A stretch of 64,000 nucleotides of DNA from Geodermatophilus marinus (GCF_003428645.1 NZ_QVQH01000013.1:57463-121462), one strand, 5' to 3'. Positions 43,476 to 53,904 are shown, counted from the first letter of the stretch. Notes: generated by a model from the sequence alone, not told the origin. Made by a program: numbers and translations.

Positions 43476-44957
43476 TCAGTACCCGCCGTGCGGGGACTCG
43501 AAGGCGAAGCTCCGGCTGCCCATGCGCACCGCCATGCCGGGGGTGAGCTGCACCGGCTGGCCCGGCACGAGGGAGGACCAGGCCGGGGCGCCCCGCGGTG
43601 CGACCAGGGTGCCGTTGGCCGACCCGGTGTCGACCAGGACGACGTCCCAGCCCTCGAGCCGGATCTCGGCGTGGTGGCGGCTCACCCCGCCCGTCGGGTC
43701 GACCACCAGCAGCGGCCGGACCGCCCCGGCGCGGACCCGCTCGTCGGTCTCCGGCTCCCTGCCGAGCAGGTAGTCGGCGTCCAGGCTCACGGTCGCGCCG
43801 TCGTCGAACACCAGCAGGCCCAGCGGCGGGCGGACGCCGTCGGTGAGGACGCCGGTCTGCTGCGCCATCCGCACGCCGCACAGCGCGCAGAACTGCACCC
43901 GCGGGTCGTTGAGGTGCCCGCGCGAGCAGAGGAAGCCCTTGACCCGGGGACGGCCGTCCTCGGGGTCCCGGGCGACAGCCGCGGGCGGCTGCTCGCCGGA
44001 GACCACCGGCAGCGGGGCCCGCGGGGGCTCGGCCTCCTCGGGCGGCGGCGGGGCCAGCAGCGACACCGCCCGGGCCGGTGGCGGCAGCTCCACCTGCGGC
44101 TCGGGCACGGCGGGCGGGGCCGGCGGGGAGCCGTGCCCGTGCTCGTCCCCGGGGCCGGCGTCCGGGTGCGGCGCGACCGGGGCCGACCCGACCACCGGTG
44201 CGCCGGGCGCCCCCGACCGGCCCGGCTTGCGCAGCGTCCGCGGCGGCGGGACGGCGGCGAGAGCTCCCGCGGCCGCGCCGGGCGCGGGGAGCCGGACCGC
44301 CGTGGTGGCCGGCGGGGCGTCCGCGGCGGCCGGCCGCGCGGGGGCGGGGGCCGACGAGAGGACGGCGGCCGCGCCGGGCACCGCGCCCGCCTCGAGGTCG
44401 GCCAGCGGGTGCGGGGCGGTGCCGATCGGGGCCCCGGCCGACAGGCGCAGCGCCGCCGGCGGCCAGTCGACCAGCCGGGCGAGGACGGCGGTGCCGTCGG
44501 GCAGCCGCTCGCCGTCTGCGGAGGTCAGCCGGAGGCCCAGGTCGGGCACCTCGGCCACGCCCCGGCCCACCAGGCCGAGGGCCAGCCCCTCCTCGGTGGC
44601 CGCGGCGAGCGCGAAGGAGGGCAGGTCACGGGCCGCGGACAGCCAGGCGCGGACCTCGTCCTGCAGCCGCCGGCCGGGGGCGCGGGAGCCGGCCGCCGAC
44701 ACCGCGCGGCAGAGGTCGACCAGCTCACCGACCCGCGGGTGCCCCACCGGGGCCGCCTGCGGCGCGGCGACCGGGGGCGCCCCCCAGCCGCCGAGCCGGG
44801 GCGCCGGCGACGGGGCCGGCGCGTCGGCGGTCCGCACGGACACCACCAGCACGATGCCCGGCATCCGGACGACCAGGTCGTCCCCGGGGGCGACGGCCAC
44901 CGCCACCTGGTCGAACGGGGGGACGGTGCCCGCCCCGAGCGGCGCGGGGACCGCCAT
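43476..44957 (-). CDS. FHA-domain protein with zinc-ribbon-like motif
   Basis: The protein has 493 residues from ATG 44957. The N-terminal 60 residues form a beta-rich domain, the middle (about 75-190) is helical and Ala/Leu-rich, and a disordered Pro/Ala linker follows. A CSRGHLNDPRVQFCALCGVRM segment (about 345-365) is a zinc-ribbon-like Cys/His set. The FHA domain closes the protein: LLGREPETDERVRAGAV, GVSRHHAEIRLEG and VDTGSANGT, with the phosphothreonine-binding Arg, Ser-Arg-His and Asn. It overlaps the membrane protein stop by one base. Nearby kinases are possible partners. Confidence 0.88.
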   Translation of the reverse strand: MAVPAPLGAGTVPPFDQVAVAVAPGDDLVVRMPGIVLVVSVRTADAPAPSPAPRLGGWGAPPVAAPQAAPVGHPRVGELVDLCRAVSAAGSRAPGRRLQDEVRAWLSAARDLPSFALAAATEEGLALGLVGRGVAEVPDLGLRLTSADGERLPDGTAVLARLVDWPPAALRLSAGAPIGTAPHPLADLEAGAVPGAAAVLSSAPAPARPAAADAPPATTAVRLPAPGAAAGALAAVPPPRTLRKPGRSGAPGAPVVGSAPVAPHPDAGPGDEHGHGSPPAPPAVPEPQVELPPPARAVSLLAPPPPEEAEPPRAPLPVVSGEQPPAAVARDPEDGRPRVKGFLCSRGHLNDPRVQFCALCGVRMAQQTGVLTDGVRPPLGLLVFDDGATVSLDADYLLGREPETDERVRAGAVRPLLVVDPTGGVSRHHAEIRLEGWDVVLVDTGSANGTLVAPRGAPAWSSLVPGQPVQLTPGMAVRMGSRSFAFESPHGGY

Positions 44958-45388
44958 CAGACGAACCTCCCGCCCCGGTTGCGCCAGTGCACGAACGGCA
45001 CCCGCAGGGGGCCGTTGGCGACGAGGAAGACCAGCAGCCACGTGCTCGTGAACAGCAGGACGAAGGCCGGTCCGGGCATGCTGTCGACCCAGGTCGCGCC
45101 GCCGGCGAGCAGGAACCAGACCAGCAGCCCCTCCGGGATGCCGGTGATCAGCGTGAAGAACGTCGGCCAGTCCTTCTCCCACCGGAACTGCTGCAACCCG
45201 TGGTAGACGAGCTCCCAGAGCACGCCCAGCACGGTGACGAGGAGCAGCACCGAGAAGGTGGCCGCGTAGGAGGCGCCCAGCGGTGCGCCGGTCGGCAGCA
45301 GCGGGGTGAGCACGAGCGTCCACAGGACGCCGACGGTGGCCAGCAGGAAGACCCGGGTCTGGATGCGGCCGTTGAGGGTGGGGATCAC
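44957..45388 (-). CDS. four-helix membrane protein, function unknown
   Basis: The protein has 143 residues from ATG 45388. Four membrane helices are visible (about 12-30, 42-62, 80-100, 110-128), with a cytoplasmic HGLQQFRWEKDWPTFF loop and a basic C-terminal HWRNRGGRF. It lies between the flavoprotein and the FHA gene with a one-base overlap on the FHA side, so the three are probably one transcript. I do not recognise the family. Confidence 0.75.
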   Translation of the reverse strand: MIPTLNGRIQTRVFLLATVGVLWTLVLTPLLPTGAPLGASYAATFSVLLLVTVLGVLWELVYHGLQQFRWEKDWPTFFTLITGIPEGLLVWFLLAGGATWVDSMPGPAFVLLFTSTWLLVFLVANGPLRVPFVHWRNRGGRFV

Positions 45389-45419
45389 GGATGTCTCTCT
45401 CGAAGGACGTCGGGGGGCG

Positions 45420-46967
45420 TCAGATGGTGGTGTTCCGGACCCACTTCCACCACTGGCTGGTGGACCGCCCCGGGGTGAGCTTCTGGCCGAACCCCTGGGC
45501 CACGAGGTCGTCGGTGATCTCCTGCGCGGCCACGAGCAGGCCGAGGAAGCTGTCCACGCCGGCGAAGTAGCCGCCGAGCGTGGCGCTGCCCGAGGCGTAG
45601 ACCTTGCCGCCGTTGCCGGTGCCGGTCACCTCGAACCGGTGCCCGACGTCGAGCCGGCCGAGCGGGTTGCGCTGGGCGTTGGAGTGGTCGAGCAGGTCGG
45701 CCAGCAGCCGGTGCTCGCGGATGTCGGCCTCCAGGCCGGTGCAGTCGACGACGACGTCGAACGTGCCCACCTGCGGGCCCTGGTCGCTGGCCACGGAGAC
45801 CTCGACCAGGTCACCGACCGGGCGCATGCCCTCGATCTGGCCGACGACCACGCGGTACCAGCCCTGCTGCCGCCCGCGGGCCAGTTGCTCCTGCCAGTCC
45901 TTGCGCACCGGGGTGTTCGTGCCGCCCATGTCCTTGTAGATCCGGGCGCGGTCCTCCCCCTCGAGCCGGGACATGCGGGCGCGCAGCTGGCCGCCCCACG
46001 TCGACTTCGGCCAGTTGAAGCCCTGGTAGGCCCAGCCGTCGGCCCCCTTGCGGCGCATGAACAGGCTCGGCCCGTGCGGCTTGTCCACGTAGGTCCGGAA
46101 CAGGTGCACGATCTGCGTGTTCAGGCCCCGCCGGTCGCGGTCGTCGATGAGCCGCTGCAGCACGCGGGAGGCGACGATGCCGCCGCCGCGGACGAGCACC
46201 GTGCCGGGGCGCAGGGCCAGCCGCTCGTAGACGTGCTCGTGCGGCTCGTAGGCGTTGACCACCCGGCTGTAGTCGCCGTGCTCGGCCCGGTACCGCTGGA
46301 GGTCGGGCAGGAAGCGCAGGCCGGGGTAGCCGACGGCGAGGTGCACGAAGCGGCTGCGGTAGGCGATCCGCCGGGTGGGCGTGGCGCCCTCCGGCGGGGT
46401 GAGCACGGTGAAGTAGCCGCCGCCGACGCGCCGGCGGGTCATGCGCACCTGCCCGGGGACGACCATCTCCGGCCACCGGATCCGGTGCATCTCCTTCTCC
46501 ATCGACTCGAAGACCATCCCGGCCTGCGGCGTGTAGTAGTCGGCGAGGACCGGCTCGACGAGCACGTTCCACGCCGCCGTGAGGTTGCCCTGCAGCGCCT
46601 CGCGGATGGCGTAGCCGGGGAAGCCCCAGATGTTGTCCGGGGTGCCGGAGGAGTCCGAGCGGAGCCGCTCGCCGCGCGGGATCTGGGAGACCGTCGTCAG
46701 GTACTCGTAGCTCTCCCAGGGGGTGCGCAGCGGGGTCAGCACGCGGATGGCGTCGGTGGGGACGCCGCAGATCCGCAGGTAGTCGACGAGCACGAACGAC
46801 CCCACGCCACCGCCGACGGTGACGAGGGGGACGTCGATGACCGGGATGCCGGCCTCGGCGACCATCTCGTCGGTCCACAGGTCGGTGGCGACCAGGGCGT
46901 CGGTGAGGTCGCCGGGCAGCGGCGGCCGGTTCTGGGCATGCGCGGGCGCGGCGGTGCTCTCGCTCAC
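45420..46967 (-). CDS. FAD/NAD(P)-binding protein of unknown substrate
   Basis: The protein has 515 residues from GTG 46967 (GTG 46988 would add seven). The dinucleotide site is near the start: VTVGGGVGSFVLVDYL. A second site, VRGGGIVASRVL, appears in the middle, and VVDCTGLEADI near the end resembles the ATG motif of flavin monooxygenase-like proteins. There is no signal peptide. It leads a trio with the membrane and FHA genes, 31 bases apart. Pairing of a large flavoprotein with an FHA protein is unusual, and I cannot name the reaction. Confidence 0.8.
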   Translation of the reverse strand: MSESTAAPAHAQNRPPLPGDLTDALVATDLWTDEMVAEAGIPVIDVPLVTVGGGVGSFVLVDYLRICGVPTDAIRVLTPLRTPWESYEYLTTVSQIPRGERLRSDSSGTPDNIWGFPGYAIREALQGNLTAAWNVLVEPVLADYYTPQAGMVFESMEKEMHRIRWPEMVVPGQVRMTRRRVGGGYFTVLTPPEGATPTRRIAYRSRFVHLAVGYPGLRFLPDLQRYRAEHGDYSRVVNAYEPHEHVYERLALRPGTVLVRGGGIVASRVLQRLIDDRDRRGLNTQIVHLFRTYVDKPHGPSLFMRRKGADGWAYQGFNWPKSTWGGQLRARMSRLEGEDRARIYKDMGGTNTPVRKDWQEQLARGRQQGWYRVVVGQIEGMRPVGDLVEVSVASDQGPQVGTFDVVVDCTGLEADIREHRLLADLLDHSNAQRNPLGRLDVGHRFEVTGTGNGGKVYASGSATLGGYFAGVDSFLGLLVAAQEITDDLVAQGFGQKLTPGRSTSQWWKWVRNTTI

Positions 46968-47095
46968 GGTGGGGGTCCGTCCTCTCACGGGGAGCCGCCA
47001 CTGTCGGGCCGGCGCCGGGAGCTGTCAACGCACCTGCGCGCCGTGCCCCGAAAGCGTTGCGGCCGGGGCACGTGGGACGTCCGGGACCGGCCCGC

Positions 47096-47848
47096 TCAGG
47101 CCTTGCCGAAGCGGCGTTGCCGCGACGCGTACTCCTCGCAGGCGGCCCACAGGTGCCGGCGGTCGAAGTCGGGCCAGAGCGTGTCGAGGAAGACCAGCTC
47201 GGCGTAGGCGGCCTGCCAGAGCAGGAAGTTGCTGGTGCGGTTCTCCCCGGAGCTGCGCACGAACAGGTCGACGTCGGGCATGTCGGGCTCGTCGAGGAAG
47301 CGGGCCACGGTGCGCTCGTCGACCCGGTCGGGGCGCAGCCGGCCGGCAGCGACCTCCCGCGCGATGGCCGCGGCGGCGTCGGCGATCTCGGCGCGCCCGC
47401 CGTAGTTGACGCACATCGTCAGGGTCAGGACGTCGTTGTCCCGGGTGAGCTCCTCGGCGACCTCCAGCTCGCGGATCACCGAGCGCCACAGCCGCGGACG
47501 GCGGCCCGCCCAGCGCACCCGCACCCCCAGCGCGTGCATCTCGTCGCGGCGGCGGCGGATGACGTCGCGGTTGAAGCCCATGAGGAAGCGGACCTCCTCC
47601 GGGCTGCGCCGCCAGTTCTCCGTGGAGAAGGCGTACGCCGACAGCGCCCGGACGCCGAGCTCGATCGCGCCCTCGACGCAGTCGAACAGCGAGGACTCCC
47701 CGGCCTCGTGGCCCGCGGTCCGCGGCAGCCCGCGCTGCTGCGCCCAGCGGCCGTTGCCGTCCATGACGATGGCCACGTGCCGCGGCACCCGGTCGGCGGG
47801 GATGTCCGGCGGCCGGGCGCCGGAGGGGTGCGGGGACGGGGCCCTCAC
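47096..47848 (-). CDS. uppS: isoprenyl (undecaprenyl) diphosphate synthase
   Basis: The protein has 250 residues from GTG 47848, which has GAGG six bases upstream. GTG 47860 is an alternative that overlaps recO by 11 bases. Cis-prenyltransferase motifs are complete: [20 protein letters not shown] with the catalytic Asp, [17 protein letters not shown], and [19 protein letters not shown] with the Arg and Ser residues that bind IPP. It makes the polyprenyl carrier for cell-wall synthesis. It ends the leftward era-recO-uppS group. Confidence 0.95.
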   Translation of the reverse strand: MRAPSPHPSGARPPDIPADRVPRHVAIVMDGNGRWAQQRGLPRTAGHEAGESSLFDCVEGAIELGVRALSAYAFSTENWRRSPEEVRFLMGFNRDVIRRRRDEMHALGVRVRWAGRRPRLWRSVIRELEVAEELTRDNDVLTLTMCVNYGGRAEIADAAAAIAREVAAGRLRPDRVDERTVARFLDEPDMPDVDLFVRSSGENRTSNFLLWQAAYAELVFLDTLWPDFDRRHLWAACEEYASRQRRFGKA

Positions 47849-47849
47849 C

Positions 47850-48641
47850 TCACGCCTCACGCAGCAGGCCCGCCTCCCGGCCCGCGGCCACCGGCTCCGA
47901 GCGGTCGACCAGCGGCAGCGAGCGCAGCCCGCGCTCCAGGTGCCACTGCAGGAGCGCGGCGACCAGGCCGCTGCCCTCCCGCCGGGTGCCGCCCTGGCTG
48001 GCCTCGGCGGTGGCCCAGTCGCCGGACAGCAGCGCCTCCAGGTGCTCGATGGTGACCGGGTTCGGCGTGGCCGACCCCGCGGGCCGGCACGGCGGGCAGA
48101 CGGTGCCGCCGGCCGGTACGGAGAAGTGGCGGTGCGGGCCGGCCTCGCCGCAGCGGGCGCAGTCCCCGAGCGCCGGCTCCCAGCCGGCGACCGACATGGC
48201 GCGCAGCAGGAAGGCGTCGAGCACGAGCCCGGCGGGGTGCGCCCGCCCGGCCAGCGCGCGCAGCGCGCCGACGACGAGCAGGAACAACCGCAGCGAGGGC
48301 TCCCGCTCCTCCGCGGTCAGCCGGTCGGCGGTCTCGAGCACCGCGGTGCCGGCGGTGTAGGCCGGGTAGTCGGTGACGATCGGCTGCCCGTAGGAGCGGA
48401 TCGACTCGGCCTGGCTGACGATGTCGAGGTTCCGGCCGGTGTAGAGCTGCAGGTCCACGTGGCTGAACGGCTCCAGCCGGGCCCCGAACTTGCTCTTGGT
48501 CCGGCGCACCCCCTTGGCGACGGCGCGGACCTTGCCGTGCCGGCGGGTGAGCACGGTGACGATCCGGTCGGCCTCGCCCAGCTTCTGGGTGCGCAGGACG
48601 ATCCCCTCGTCCCGGTACAGGGACTTCGGTGTGCCGCTCAT
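47850..48641 (-). CDS. recO: DNA repair protein RecO
   Basis: The protein has 263 residues from ATG 48641, which shares one base with the era stop. The OB-fold start is [21 protein letters not shown], followed by the basic [16 protein letters not shown] four-Cys zinc site appears at about 165-195 (CARCG and CPPCRP). RecO loads RecA with RecR at gaps. A frame extends further upstream, but the conserved start is here. The last residues overlap the uppS start region. Confidence 0.94.
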   Translation of the reverse strand: MSGTPKSLYRDEGIVLRTQKLGEADRIVTVLTRRHGKVRAVAKGVRRTKSKFGARLEPFSHVDLQLYTGRNLDIVSQAESIRSYGQPIVTDYPAYTAGTAVLETADRLTAEEREPSLRLFLLVVGALRALAGRAHPAGLVLDAFLLRAMSVAGWEPALGDCARCGEAGPHRHFSVPAGGTVCPPCRPAGSATPNPVTIEHLEALLSGDWATAEASQGGTRREGSGLVAALLQWHLERGLRSLPLVDRSEPVAAGREAGLLREA

Positions 48642-49558
48642 CAGTACCCGAGCCTGTTCAGCTTCTTCGGGTCGTCCTGCCACTCCCCCAGCACGGTGAC
48701 GTGCAGGTCCAGGTGCACCCGGGCACCGAGCAGCGCCTCCATCCCCTGCCGGGCCTCGGTGCCGATGGCGCGGATCACCTCGCCGCCGCGGCCGAGCAGC
48801 ATCGGCTTCTGGCTGGGCCGCTCGCAGTGCAGCAGGGCGTGCACCTCGACCAGCTCGCCGCCGGGCCGCTTCGGGTCGGGGCGGCGGGCGGTCTCCTCGA
48901 TCGTCACCGCCAGCGAGTGCGGCACCTCCTGGCGCACCTTCTCCAGCGCCGCCTCGCGGACCAGCTCGGCCAGCTGCCGGTCGACGTCGGAGTCGGTGGT
49001 CTGCTCCTCCGGGTACAGCGGCGGCCCCTCGGGCAGCAGGCCCACCAGGAGGTCCTCGAGCAGCTCGACCTGGTCACCGGCGACCGCGCTGACCGGCACC
49101 ACCTCGGCCGCCTCGACCAGCGCGCCGGCCGCCAGGAGCTGCGCGGCGACCTGCTGCCGGGACGCGGCGTCGGTCTTGGTCACGACCACGACCACCGGCG
49201 TGCGCAGCTCGCGCAGCTGCCGGGCGATGAACCGGTCGCCCTGGCCGACCGGCTGGTCGGCCGGGACGCAGAACACGACCACGTCGACGTCGGCCAGCGT
49301 GTCGCGGACGACGTCGTTGAGCCGGCGGCCCAGGAGGCTCCTGGGCTTGTGCAGCCCCGGGGTGTCGACGAGCACCAGCTGCCCCCGTGGCCGGGAGACG
49401 ACGCCGCGGATCGCGTGCCGGGTCGTCTGCGGCCGGTTGCTGACGATGCCGACCTTGGTGCCGACCAGCGCGTTGGTCAGCGTCGTCTTGCCGGCGTTGG
49501 GGCGCCCGACCAGGCAGGCGAAGCCGCTGCGGTACGGCTGGTCGGGGACGGTCACCAC
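48641..49558 (-). CDS. era: GTPase Era
   Basis: The protein has 305 residues from GTG 49558 (GGGAG six bases upstream; GTG 49555 is the next codon). G motifs are intact: GRPNAGKTTL, VLVDTPGLHKPRS, and VVTKTD, with VPVSA as the G5 region. The C-terminal KH domain follows the HSLAVTIEE segment and ends with LLGRGGEVIRAIGTEARQ. Era acts in 16S rRNA maturation and 30S assembly. In related genomes cdd, corC and ybeY sit directly upstream; here they are 8.5 kb away. Confidence 0.96.
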   Translation of the reverse strand: MVTVPDQPYRSGFACLVGRPNAGKTTLTNALVGTKVGIVSNRPQTTRHAIRGVVSRPRGQLVLVDTPGLHKPRSLLGRRLNDVVRDTLADVDVVVFCVPADQPVGQGDRFIARQLRELRTPVVVVVTKTDAASRQQVAAQLLAAGALVEAAEVVPVSAVAGDQVELLEDLLVGLLPEGPPLYPEEQTTDSDVDRQLAELVREAALEKVRQEVPHSLAVTIEETARRPDPKRPGGELVEVHALLHCERPSQKPMLLGRGGEVIRAIGTEARQGMEALLGARVHLDLHVTVLGEWQDDPKKLNRLGY

Positions 49559-49614
49559 GCCAGTCTCCCACCGACGGCCGACAGGTCCGCGCGCCGGAGC
49601 CCCGGGCGCGGCGG

Positions 49615-49827
49615 TCAGGCGCAGGGGCCGCCGTGCCCGTGCCGGCGCAGCGCGCCGAGCCGGCTCAGCACGCGGGCGCCGGCCAGGACGTCGGTGGCGA
49701 GGCGGTGCCGGACCTCGGCCCACGAGGCCGCGGCCGGGCGGGACGACCCGGCCGCGGGACGGCCGAGCTCCTGCAGGACGAGCAGGAAGAGGAGCAGGAA
49801 GAGCAACGTCGTCACGCCCTCCACCAT
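49615..49827 (-). CDS. small membrane protein upstream of era
   Basis: The protein has 70 residues from ATG 49827. VTTLLFLLLFLLVLQEL is a clear N-terminal membrane helix, followed by a soluble 45-residue tail rich in Ala, Arg and Ser that ends GHGGPCA. The gene reads with era, 56 bases before it, and diverges from 49933. No family is recognised. Coding is supported by the helix and the position, not by a strong binding site. Confidence 0.45.
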   Translation of the reverse strand: MVEGVTTLLFLLLFLLVLQELGRPAAGSSRPAAASWAEVRHRLATDVLAGARVLSRLGALRRHGHGGPCA

Positions 49828-49932
49828 CGGCAGTCCGGCCCGCCGGCGACAGGGGTCCGGCCGCCGCGGTGCGCAAGGGAACTGCCAGCGGGGCGGGCCC
49901 GGGCGGCCGCGGCGGTTGAGAGGATCACCGCC

Positions 49933-50529
49933 ATGGCGGGACGGCGACGGCGGACCCCGGACGAGCCCCTCCCGGTCCGGGCCCTGCGCGAGGGGGAGCG
50001 GCACGCCGTCCAGGTCGCCGGGTACGGGTTCTTCCCGGGCCGCGGGCCGCGGCGGTCGGCCACCGTCGTCCCGGCGCCGCTGGTCTACTGGCAGCACGAC
50101 CCGCCGCGGGCCTGGGTGGTCCTCTCCGCCGCCGCCTTCGTCGCCGCCTGGCTGGGCCTGTTCGCGTGGACCGCCGGGCCGTCGGCGACCGTCGGGGAGC
50201 TGCCGCTGGCGCTGCTGGTCGGCGCGGCGGTGGTCGCCCTGTCCACGTCCCGGCTGACGGTCTCCGACGCCGGGTTCTCCGTCGACGTGGCCGGCCTGCG
50301 GCGCACGACGGCCCTGCACGTGGTGCCGCGCAGCCTGGTCCGCGAGGTGCGCCGCGGTGCGCCGCCGGAGGGCTGGCCGCGGGCCCGGCGGCGGGGCGGC
50401 CGGTGGCCGGGGCGGGCGCGGGTCGCCGTCCGCCACCTGACCGCCGACGGGTCGGGCGAGCAGGCGACGCTGCTGTGGCTGCGCGACCCCGAGACATTCG
50501 CCGCGGCCCTGGGGCAGCCGCTGCGCTGA
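49933..50529 (+). CDS. hypothetical protein with two membrane helices
   Basis: The protein has 198 residues from ATG 49933. A basic start leads to two helices (about 57-80 and 87-105), then a cytoplasmic domain with LTVSDAGFSVDVAGLRRTT and HVVPRSLVREVRRG. This matches PH-domain-like (bPH) membrane proteins common in actinobacteria; the fold is a guess from the helix pair plus beta-rich tail. It precedes the fatty acid transporter gene by 124 bases. Confidence 0.65.
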   Translation: MAGRRRRTPDEPLPVRALREGERHAVQVAGYGFFPGRGPRRSATVVPAPLVYWQHDPPRAWVVLSAAAFVAAWLGLFAWTAGPSATVGELPLALLVGAAVVALSTSRLTVSDAGFSVDVAGLRRTTALHVVPRSLVREVRRGAPPEGWPRARRRGGRWPGRARVAVRHLTADGSGEQATLLWLRDPETFAAALGQPLR

Positions 50530-50653
50530 GCACCCGGGCCCGGCACGCGACCGGCCCGGGGCGGTGTCACGATGCTTGCTGCGCCGGCCGTCGGCCGCGC
50601 CTCCCGGCCGGCGAGCCCGCCGGCGCGGGTCCGGCGACCGCAGGAGGCGGTAC

Positions 50654-52051
50654 ATGACCAGGACCGACCAGGGCGGCACCCCGCGGGGGTCTGCCGGCCG
50701 CTCCTCCGGGCTGGCCGCGGTGATGCGGCCGGTCAACTCCGTGGTGGAGCGCTACATCCCCAGCGCGCTGGTCTTCGCCATCGCGCTGACCTTCGTCGTC
50801 GCGCTGATGGCCCTGCTGCTCACCGACTCGGGGCCGCGCGAGGTGGTGGTCGCGTGGGGCGACGGGCTGGCCGGCCTGCTGGCCTTCATCACCCAGATGG
50901 CGCTGATCCTGCTGCTCGGGCACACCCTGGCCAACACCGGCCCCGTGCGGCGGCTGCTGGTCCGGCTCGGCGGGGTCCCGCGCTCGGCGCGCACCGCCTA
51001 CGTCTACGTCTTCGTCGTCGCCGCGCTCGCCTCCCTCATCACCTGGGGCCTGGGGCTGGTGGTGGGCGCGCTGCTGGCCAAGGAGGTCGCCGAGCAGGGC
51101 CGGGAGCGGGGGCTGCGGCTGCACTTCCCGCTGCTGGTGGCCGCCGGCTACTCCGGCTACGTCATCTGGCACATGGGCTACTCGGGGTCCGGGCCGCTCA
51201 CCGCCGCCACCGAGGACTCCTTCCTCGCCGAGCAGCTGGGCGGCACCCTCCCGGTCACCGAGACCACCTTCACCTGGTGGAACCTGACGGCCGCCGCGGT
51301 GACCATCGTCGTGGTCGGGCTGGCGCTCGGCTGGGCGGCCCCCAAGCCCGGGGACCCCGTCGTCCCCCTGCCGGCGGGGGCCGAGTACGGCTCCGCGCCC
51401 GAGGCCGAGGACCAGGTCGTCACCCCCGCCGACCGGGTCGACGCCAGCCGGGTGCCCACGCTGCTCACCGGGCTGGCCCTGACCGCCTACCTCGTCCTGC
51501 ACTACGTCGACGGCGGCACGCCGACCCTGGACATCGTCAACTGGACGTTCCTCGCGCTGATCCTGCTGCTGGTGCGCAACCCGTTCGAGCTCATCGCGCT
51601 GGTCAAGAACGCGGCGTCCAACGTCGGGGAGATCCTGCTGCAGTTCCCGCTCTACGCCGGGATCCTCGGCATCATGACGGCCACCGGCCTGATCACCGTG
51701 CTGTCCGACGCCTTCGTGGGCATCGCCAGCCCGGCCACCTTCGGCCTGCTGACCTTCCTCTCGGCGGGCCTGGTCAACTTCTTCGTGCCCTCGGGCGGCG
51801 GGCAGTTCGCCGTCCAGGGCCCGGTGGTGCTCGACGCCGCCGAGCGGCTGGGCGTCGACCCGGCGGTGGCGATCATGGCCGTGGCCTACGGGGACCAGTG
51901 GACCAACATGATCCAGCCGTTCTGGGCGCTGCCGGTGCTGGCCATCGCCGGGCTGAAGATGCGCGACATCCTCGGCTACACGACCGTGACGCTGGTGGCC
52001 AGCGGCCTGGTGTTCGGCGGCACGCTGCTGCTGCTGGGGCTGGCCGCCTGA
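50654..52051 (+). CDS. atoE: short-chain fatty acid transporter (AtoE family)
   Basis: The protein has 465 residues from ATG 50654, with CAGGAGG six bases upstream. Around eleven membrane helices include the family features [36 protein letters not shown], and the late [21 protein letters not shown] and [16 protein letters not shown] motifs. AtoE proteins import short-chain fatty acids such as acetate and butyrate. It converges with the AcoR-like regulator, and the adjacent Baeyer-Villiger operon could yield short acids, so a shared catabolic role is plausible. Confidence 0.92.
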   Translation: MTRTDQGGTPRGSAGRSSGLAAVMRPVNSVVERYIPSALVFAIALTFVVALMALLLTDSGPREVVVAWGDGLAGLLAFITQMALILLLGHTLANTGPVRRLLVRLGGVPRSARTAYVYVFVVAALASLITWGLGLVVGALLAKEVAEQGRERGLRLHFPLLVAAGYSGYVIWHMGYSGSGPLTAATEDSFLAEQLGGTLPVTETTFTWWNLTAAAVTIVVVGLALGWAAPKPGDPVVPLPAGAEYGSAPEAEDQVVTPADRVDASRVPTLLTGLALTAYLVLHYVDGGTPTLDIVNWTFLALILLLVRNPFELIALVKNAASNVGEILLQFPLYAGILGIMTATGLITVLSDAFVGIASPATFGLLTFLSAGLVNFFVPSGGGQFAVQGPVVLDAAERLGVDPAVAIMAVAYGDQWTNMIQPFWALPVLAIAGLKMRDILGYTTVTLVASGLVFGGTLLLLGLAA

Positions 52052-52064
52052 CCCGCCGCCGGCC

Positions 52065-53852
52065 TCAGACCTCGGTGATCGCGTAGGCCCGGATCTTGCG
52101 GTACAGCGAGCTGCGGGCCACGCCGAGCGCCGCCGCGGCGTGCACCCGGTTGCCGGCGTGCTCGTGCAGCGCCGCGACGATCGCGTCGCGCTCGGCCGTC
52201 TCGATCGGCGTCAGGGGGCGGCTGCCGGCCGTGCGGCACCAGGCCGGCAGGTCCTCCGGCCCGATCTCCCCCACCGGGCGGCGGCGCAACGCGTCCGACA
52301 GCGCCTCGCGCAGCTGGGGGAGGTTGCCCGGCCACCCGTGACGGGCGACCAGCCGGGCCGCCCCGGCCGAGAGCCGGACCCGCCGGTCCGGGGCGAGGTC
52401 GGCCAGCAGCCGGGCGGTCAACCGCGGGAGGTCGTCGACCCGGTAGCGCAGCGGGGGCACGGTCACGGCCTGCTCGAAGACGGCCAGCACCGACTCCAGC
52501 GGCCGCCCGGCCGCCAGGCCCGCCGGGTCGGCGGTCCCCGCGACCAGCCAACGACGGTCCAGGTCGCCGACCAGCTCCCGCACCCGGGCGGCACCGGCGG
52601 CGTCGAGGCGGTCCAGGGAGGTCAGCAGCAGGAGGACCGGCGCCGGCCCGGCCGGGGAACCGGGCAGGTCGAGGACCGCGGAGCCGGCGTCCACCGCCAC
52701 CACCGGCCCGGCCGGGTGCGCGCGCGTGAACAGCTCGGCCACCAGGGTCCGCCGCCCGGACCCCGGCTCGCCCAGTACCAGGACCGGCTCGCGGCGCTCG
52801 ACCGCGGCGGCGACCTCGGCGGCGGCCCGGGCCCAGGCCGGCAAGACCGGGGGCGCCGTCCCGGCCCGGTCGGCGCGCGCCCGGGGCGTCGGGCGCGGCC
52901 GGTCCCCGGCGCCCCGCGGCACGGGCACCATGGGCCGGTCGGCCTCCTCGTCGAGCAGCAGGACCAGCCCGGCGACGTCGTCGCCCACGAGGACGCGGGT
53001 AGCCCGCACCCGCACGCGGCGCCCGGACTCCAGGACCAGCGTGTCGGTGGCGCGGTCCCGCCGGGCCATGACGGCCAGCGCGTGCTGGTGGACGGCGAAC
53101 TGCTCGGCGGGGTCGAACAGCTGCTGCGCCCGCCGGTTGACGACCAGGGAGTCGCCCACGGCCATGACCGCCTGCCGCGGCCGCGAGTCCGCCCGCGCGA
53201 AGGCCTCGAACAGGGCCTGACGGGCCTGGCCCCGGTCGCGCAGCAGGGCGCGACCGATGTCGGCGGCCGCCCGGCGAACCACCGTGGACATCAGCGGCGT
53301 CCAGTCCTCGGCCAGCGAGCTGACGTCGAGCACGCCCTCGACCCGGCCGGTCACCGGGTCGACGACCGGCGCCCCGGTGCAGGCGAACCGCACCAGCGCC
53401 TCGGTGAAGTGCTCGGCGCCGACGACGCTCACCGGGGCGCCGGCCTCGAACACCGTCCCGATGCCGTTGGTGCCCACCCCGCCCTCGGCGAAGCTGAACC
53501 CGGCGAGGAAGTCCACGCGGTCCAGCGGACGGCCCACCGCGGTGGAGCAGTCCAGCCGGTGCACGATCCGGGCCCGGGCGTCGGACAGCGCGATCGCGAC
53601 CGGGACGTCGACCATCTCGCCGGCCATCCGCTCGATGACCGGCCGGGCGCAGCGCACCAGCCGCGAGTCGAGGTCGACGTCCTCGTGGTAGGTGATGCGG
53701 TACCGGTCGGCGTCCACCCCGGCCGACCGGCTGCGCAGCCAGGACGCCGCGACCAGCGTCCGGACCCCCGCCGCCGAGGGGCCGCCGTCCTCCAGGAAGG
53801 CCGCCCGGGCCGCCGCCGTCGCCGGCAACCGCTCCTCGTGGGTCCCCGGCAC
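52065..53852 (-). CDS. AcoR-like GAF/AAA+/Fis-type transcriptional regulator
   Basis: The protein has 595 residues from GTG 53852, with GGGAGG five bases upstream. The GAF domain (about 60-230) holds [16 protein letters not shown], the AcoR-type signature for small metabolites. An AAA+ domain (about 330-530) keeps GEPGSGRRT in place of the Walker A (Arg for Lys) and lacks the GAFTGA loop that contacts sigma-54. The Fis HTH at the end reads [20 protein letters not shown]. So it probably works with another sigma factor. It diverges from the monooxygenase operon and is its likely regulator. Confidence 0.88.
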   Translation of the reverse strand: MPGTHEERLPATAAARAAFLEDGGPSAAGVRTLVAASWLRSRSAGVDADRYRITYHEDVDLDSRLVRCARPVIERMAGEMVDVPVAIALSDARARIVHRLDCSTAVGRPLDRVDFLAGFSFAEGGVGTNGIGTVFEAGAPVSVVGAEHFTEALVRFACTGAPVVDPVTGRVEGVLDVSSLAEDWTPLMSTVVRRAAADIGRALLRDRGQARQALFEAFARADSRPRQAVMAVGDSLVVNRRAQQLFDPAEQFAVHQHALAVMARRDRATDTLVLESGRRVRVRATRVLVGDDVAGLVLLLDEEADRPMVPVPRGAGDRPRPTPRARADRAGTAPPVLPAWARAAAEVAAAVERREPVLVLGEPGSGRRTLVAELFTRAHPAGPVVAVDAGSAVLDLPGSPAGPAPVLLLLTSLDRLDAAGAARVRELVGDLDRRWLVAGTADPAGLAAGRPLESVLAVFEQAVTVPPLRYRVDDLPRLTARLLADLAPDRRVRLSAGAARLVARHGWPGNLPQLREALSDALRRRPVGEIGPEDLPAWCRTAGSRPLTPIETAERDAIVAALHEHAGNRVHAAAALGVARSSLYRKIRAYAITEV

Positions 53853-53904
53853 GATCACCTCCCGGCGCTCACCGGCACCACACCACACCCGCCGCGCCGC
53901 GAGG

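Noticed and set aside
40144..43881. A minus-strand frame of about 1245 codons opposite the second antiporter
   Set aside because: Only the last 277 codons make a protein family (the kinase-like protein). The rest mirrors the antiporter's codons and lacks any conserved motif.
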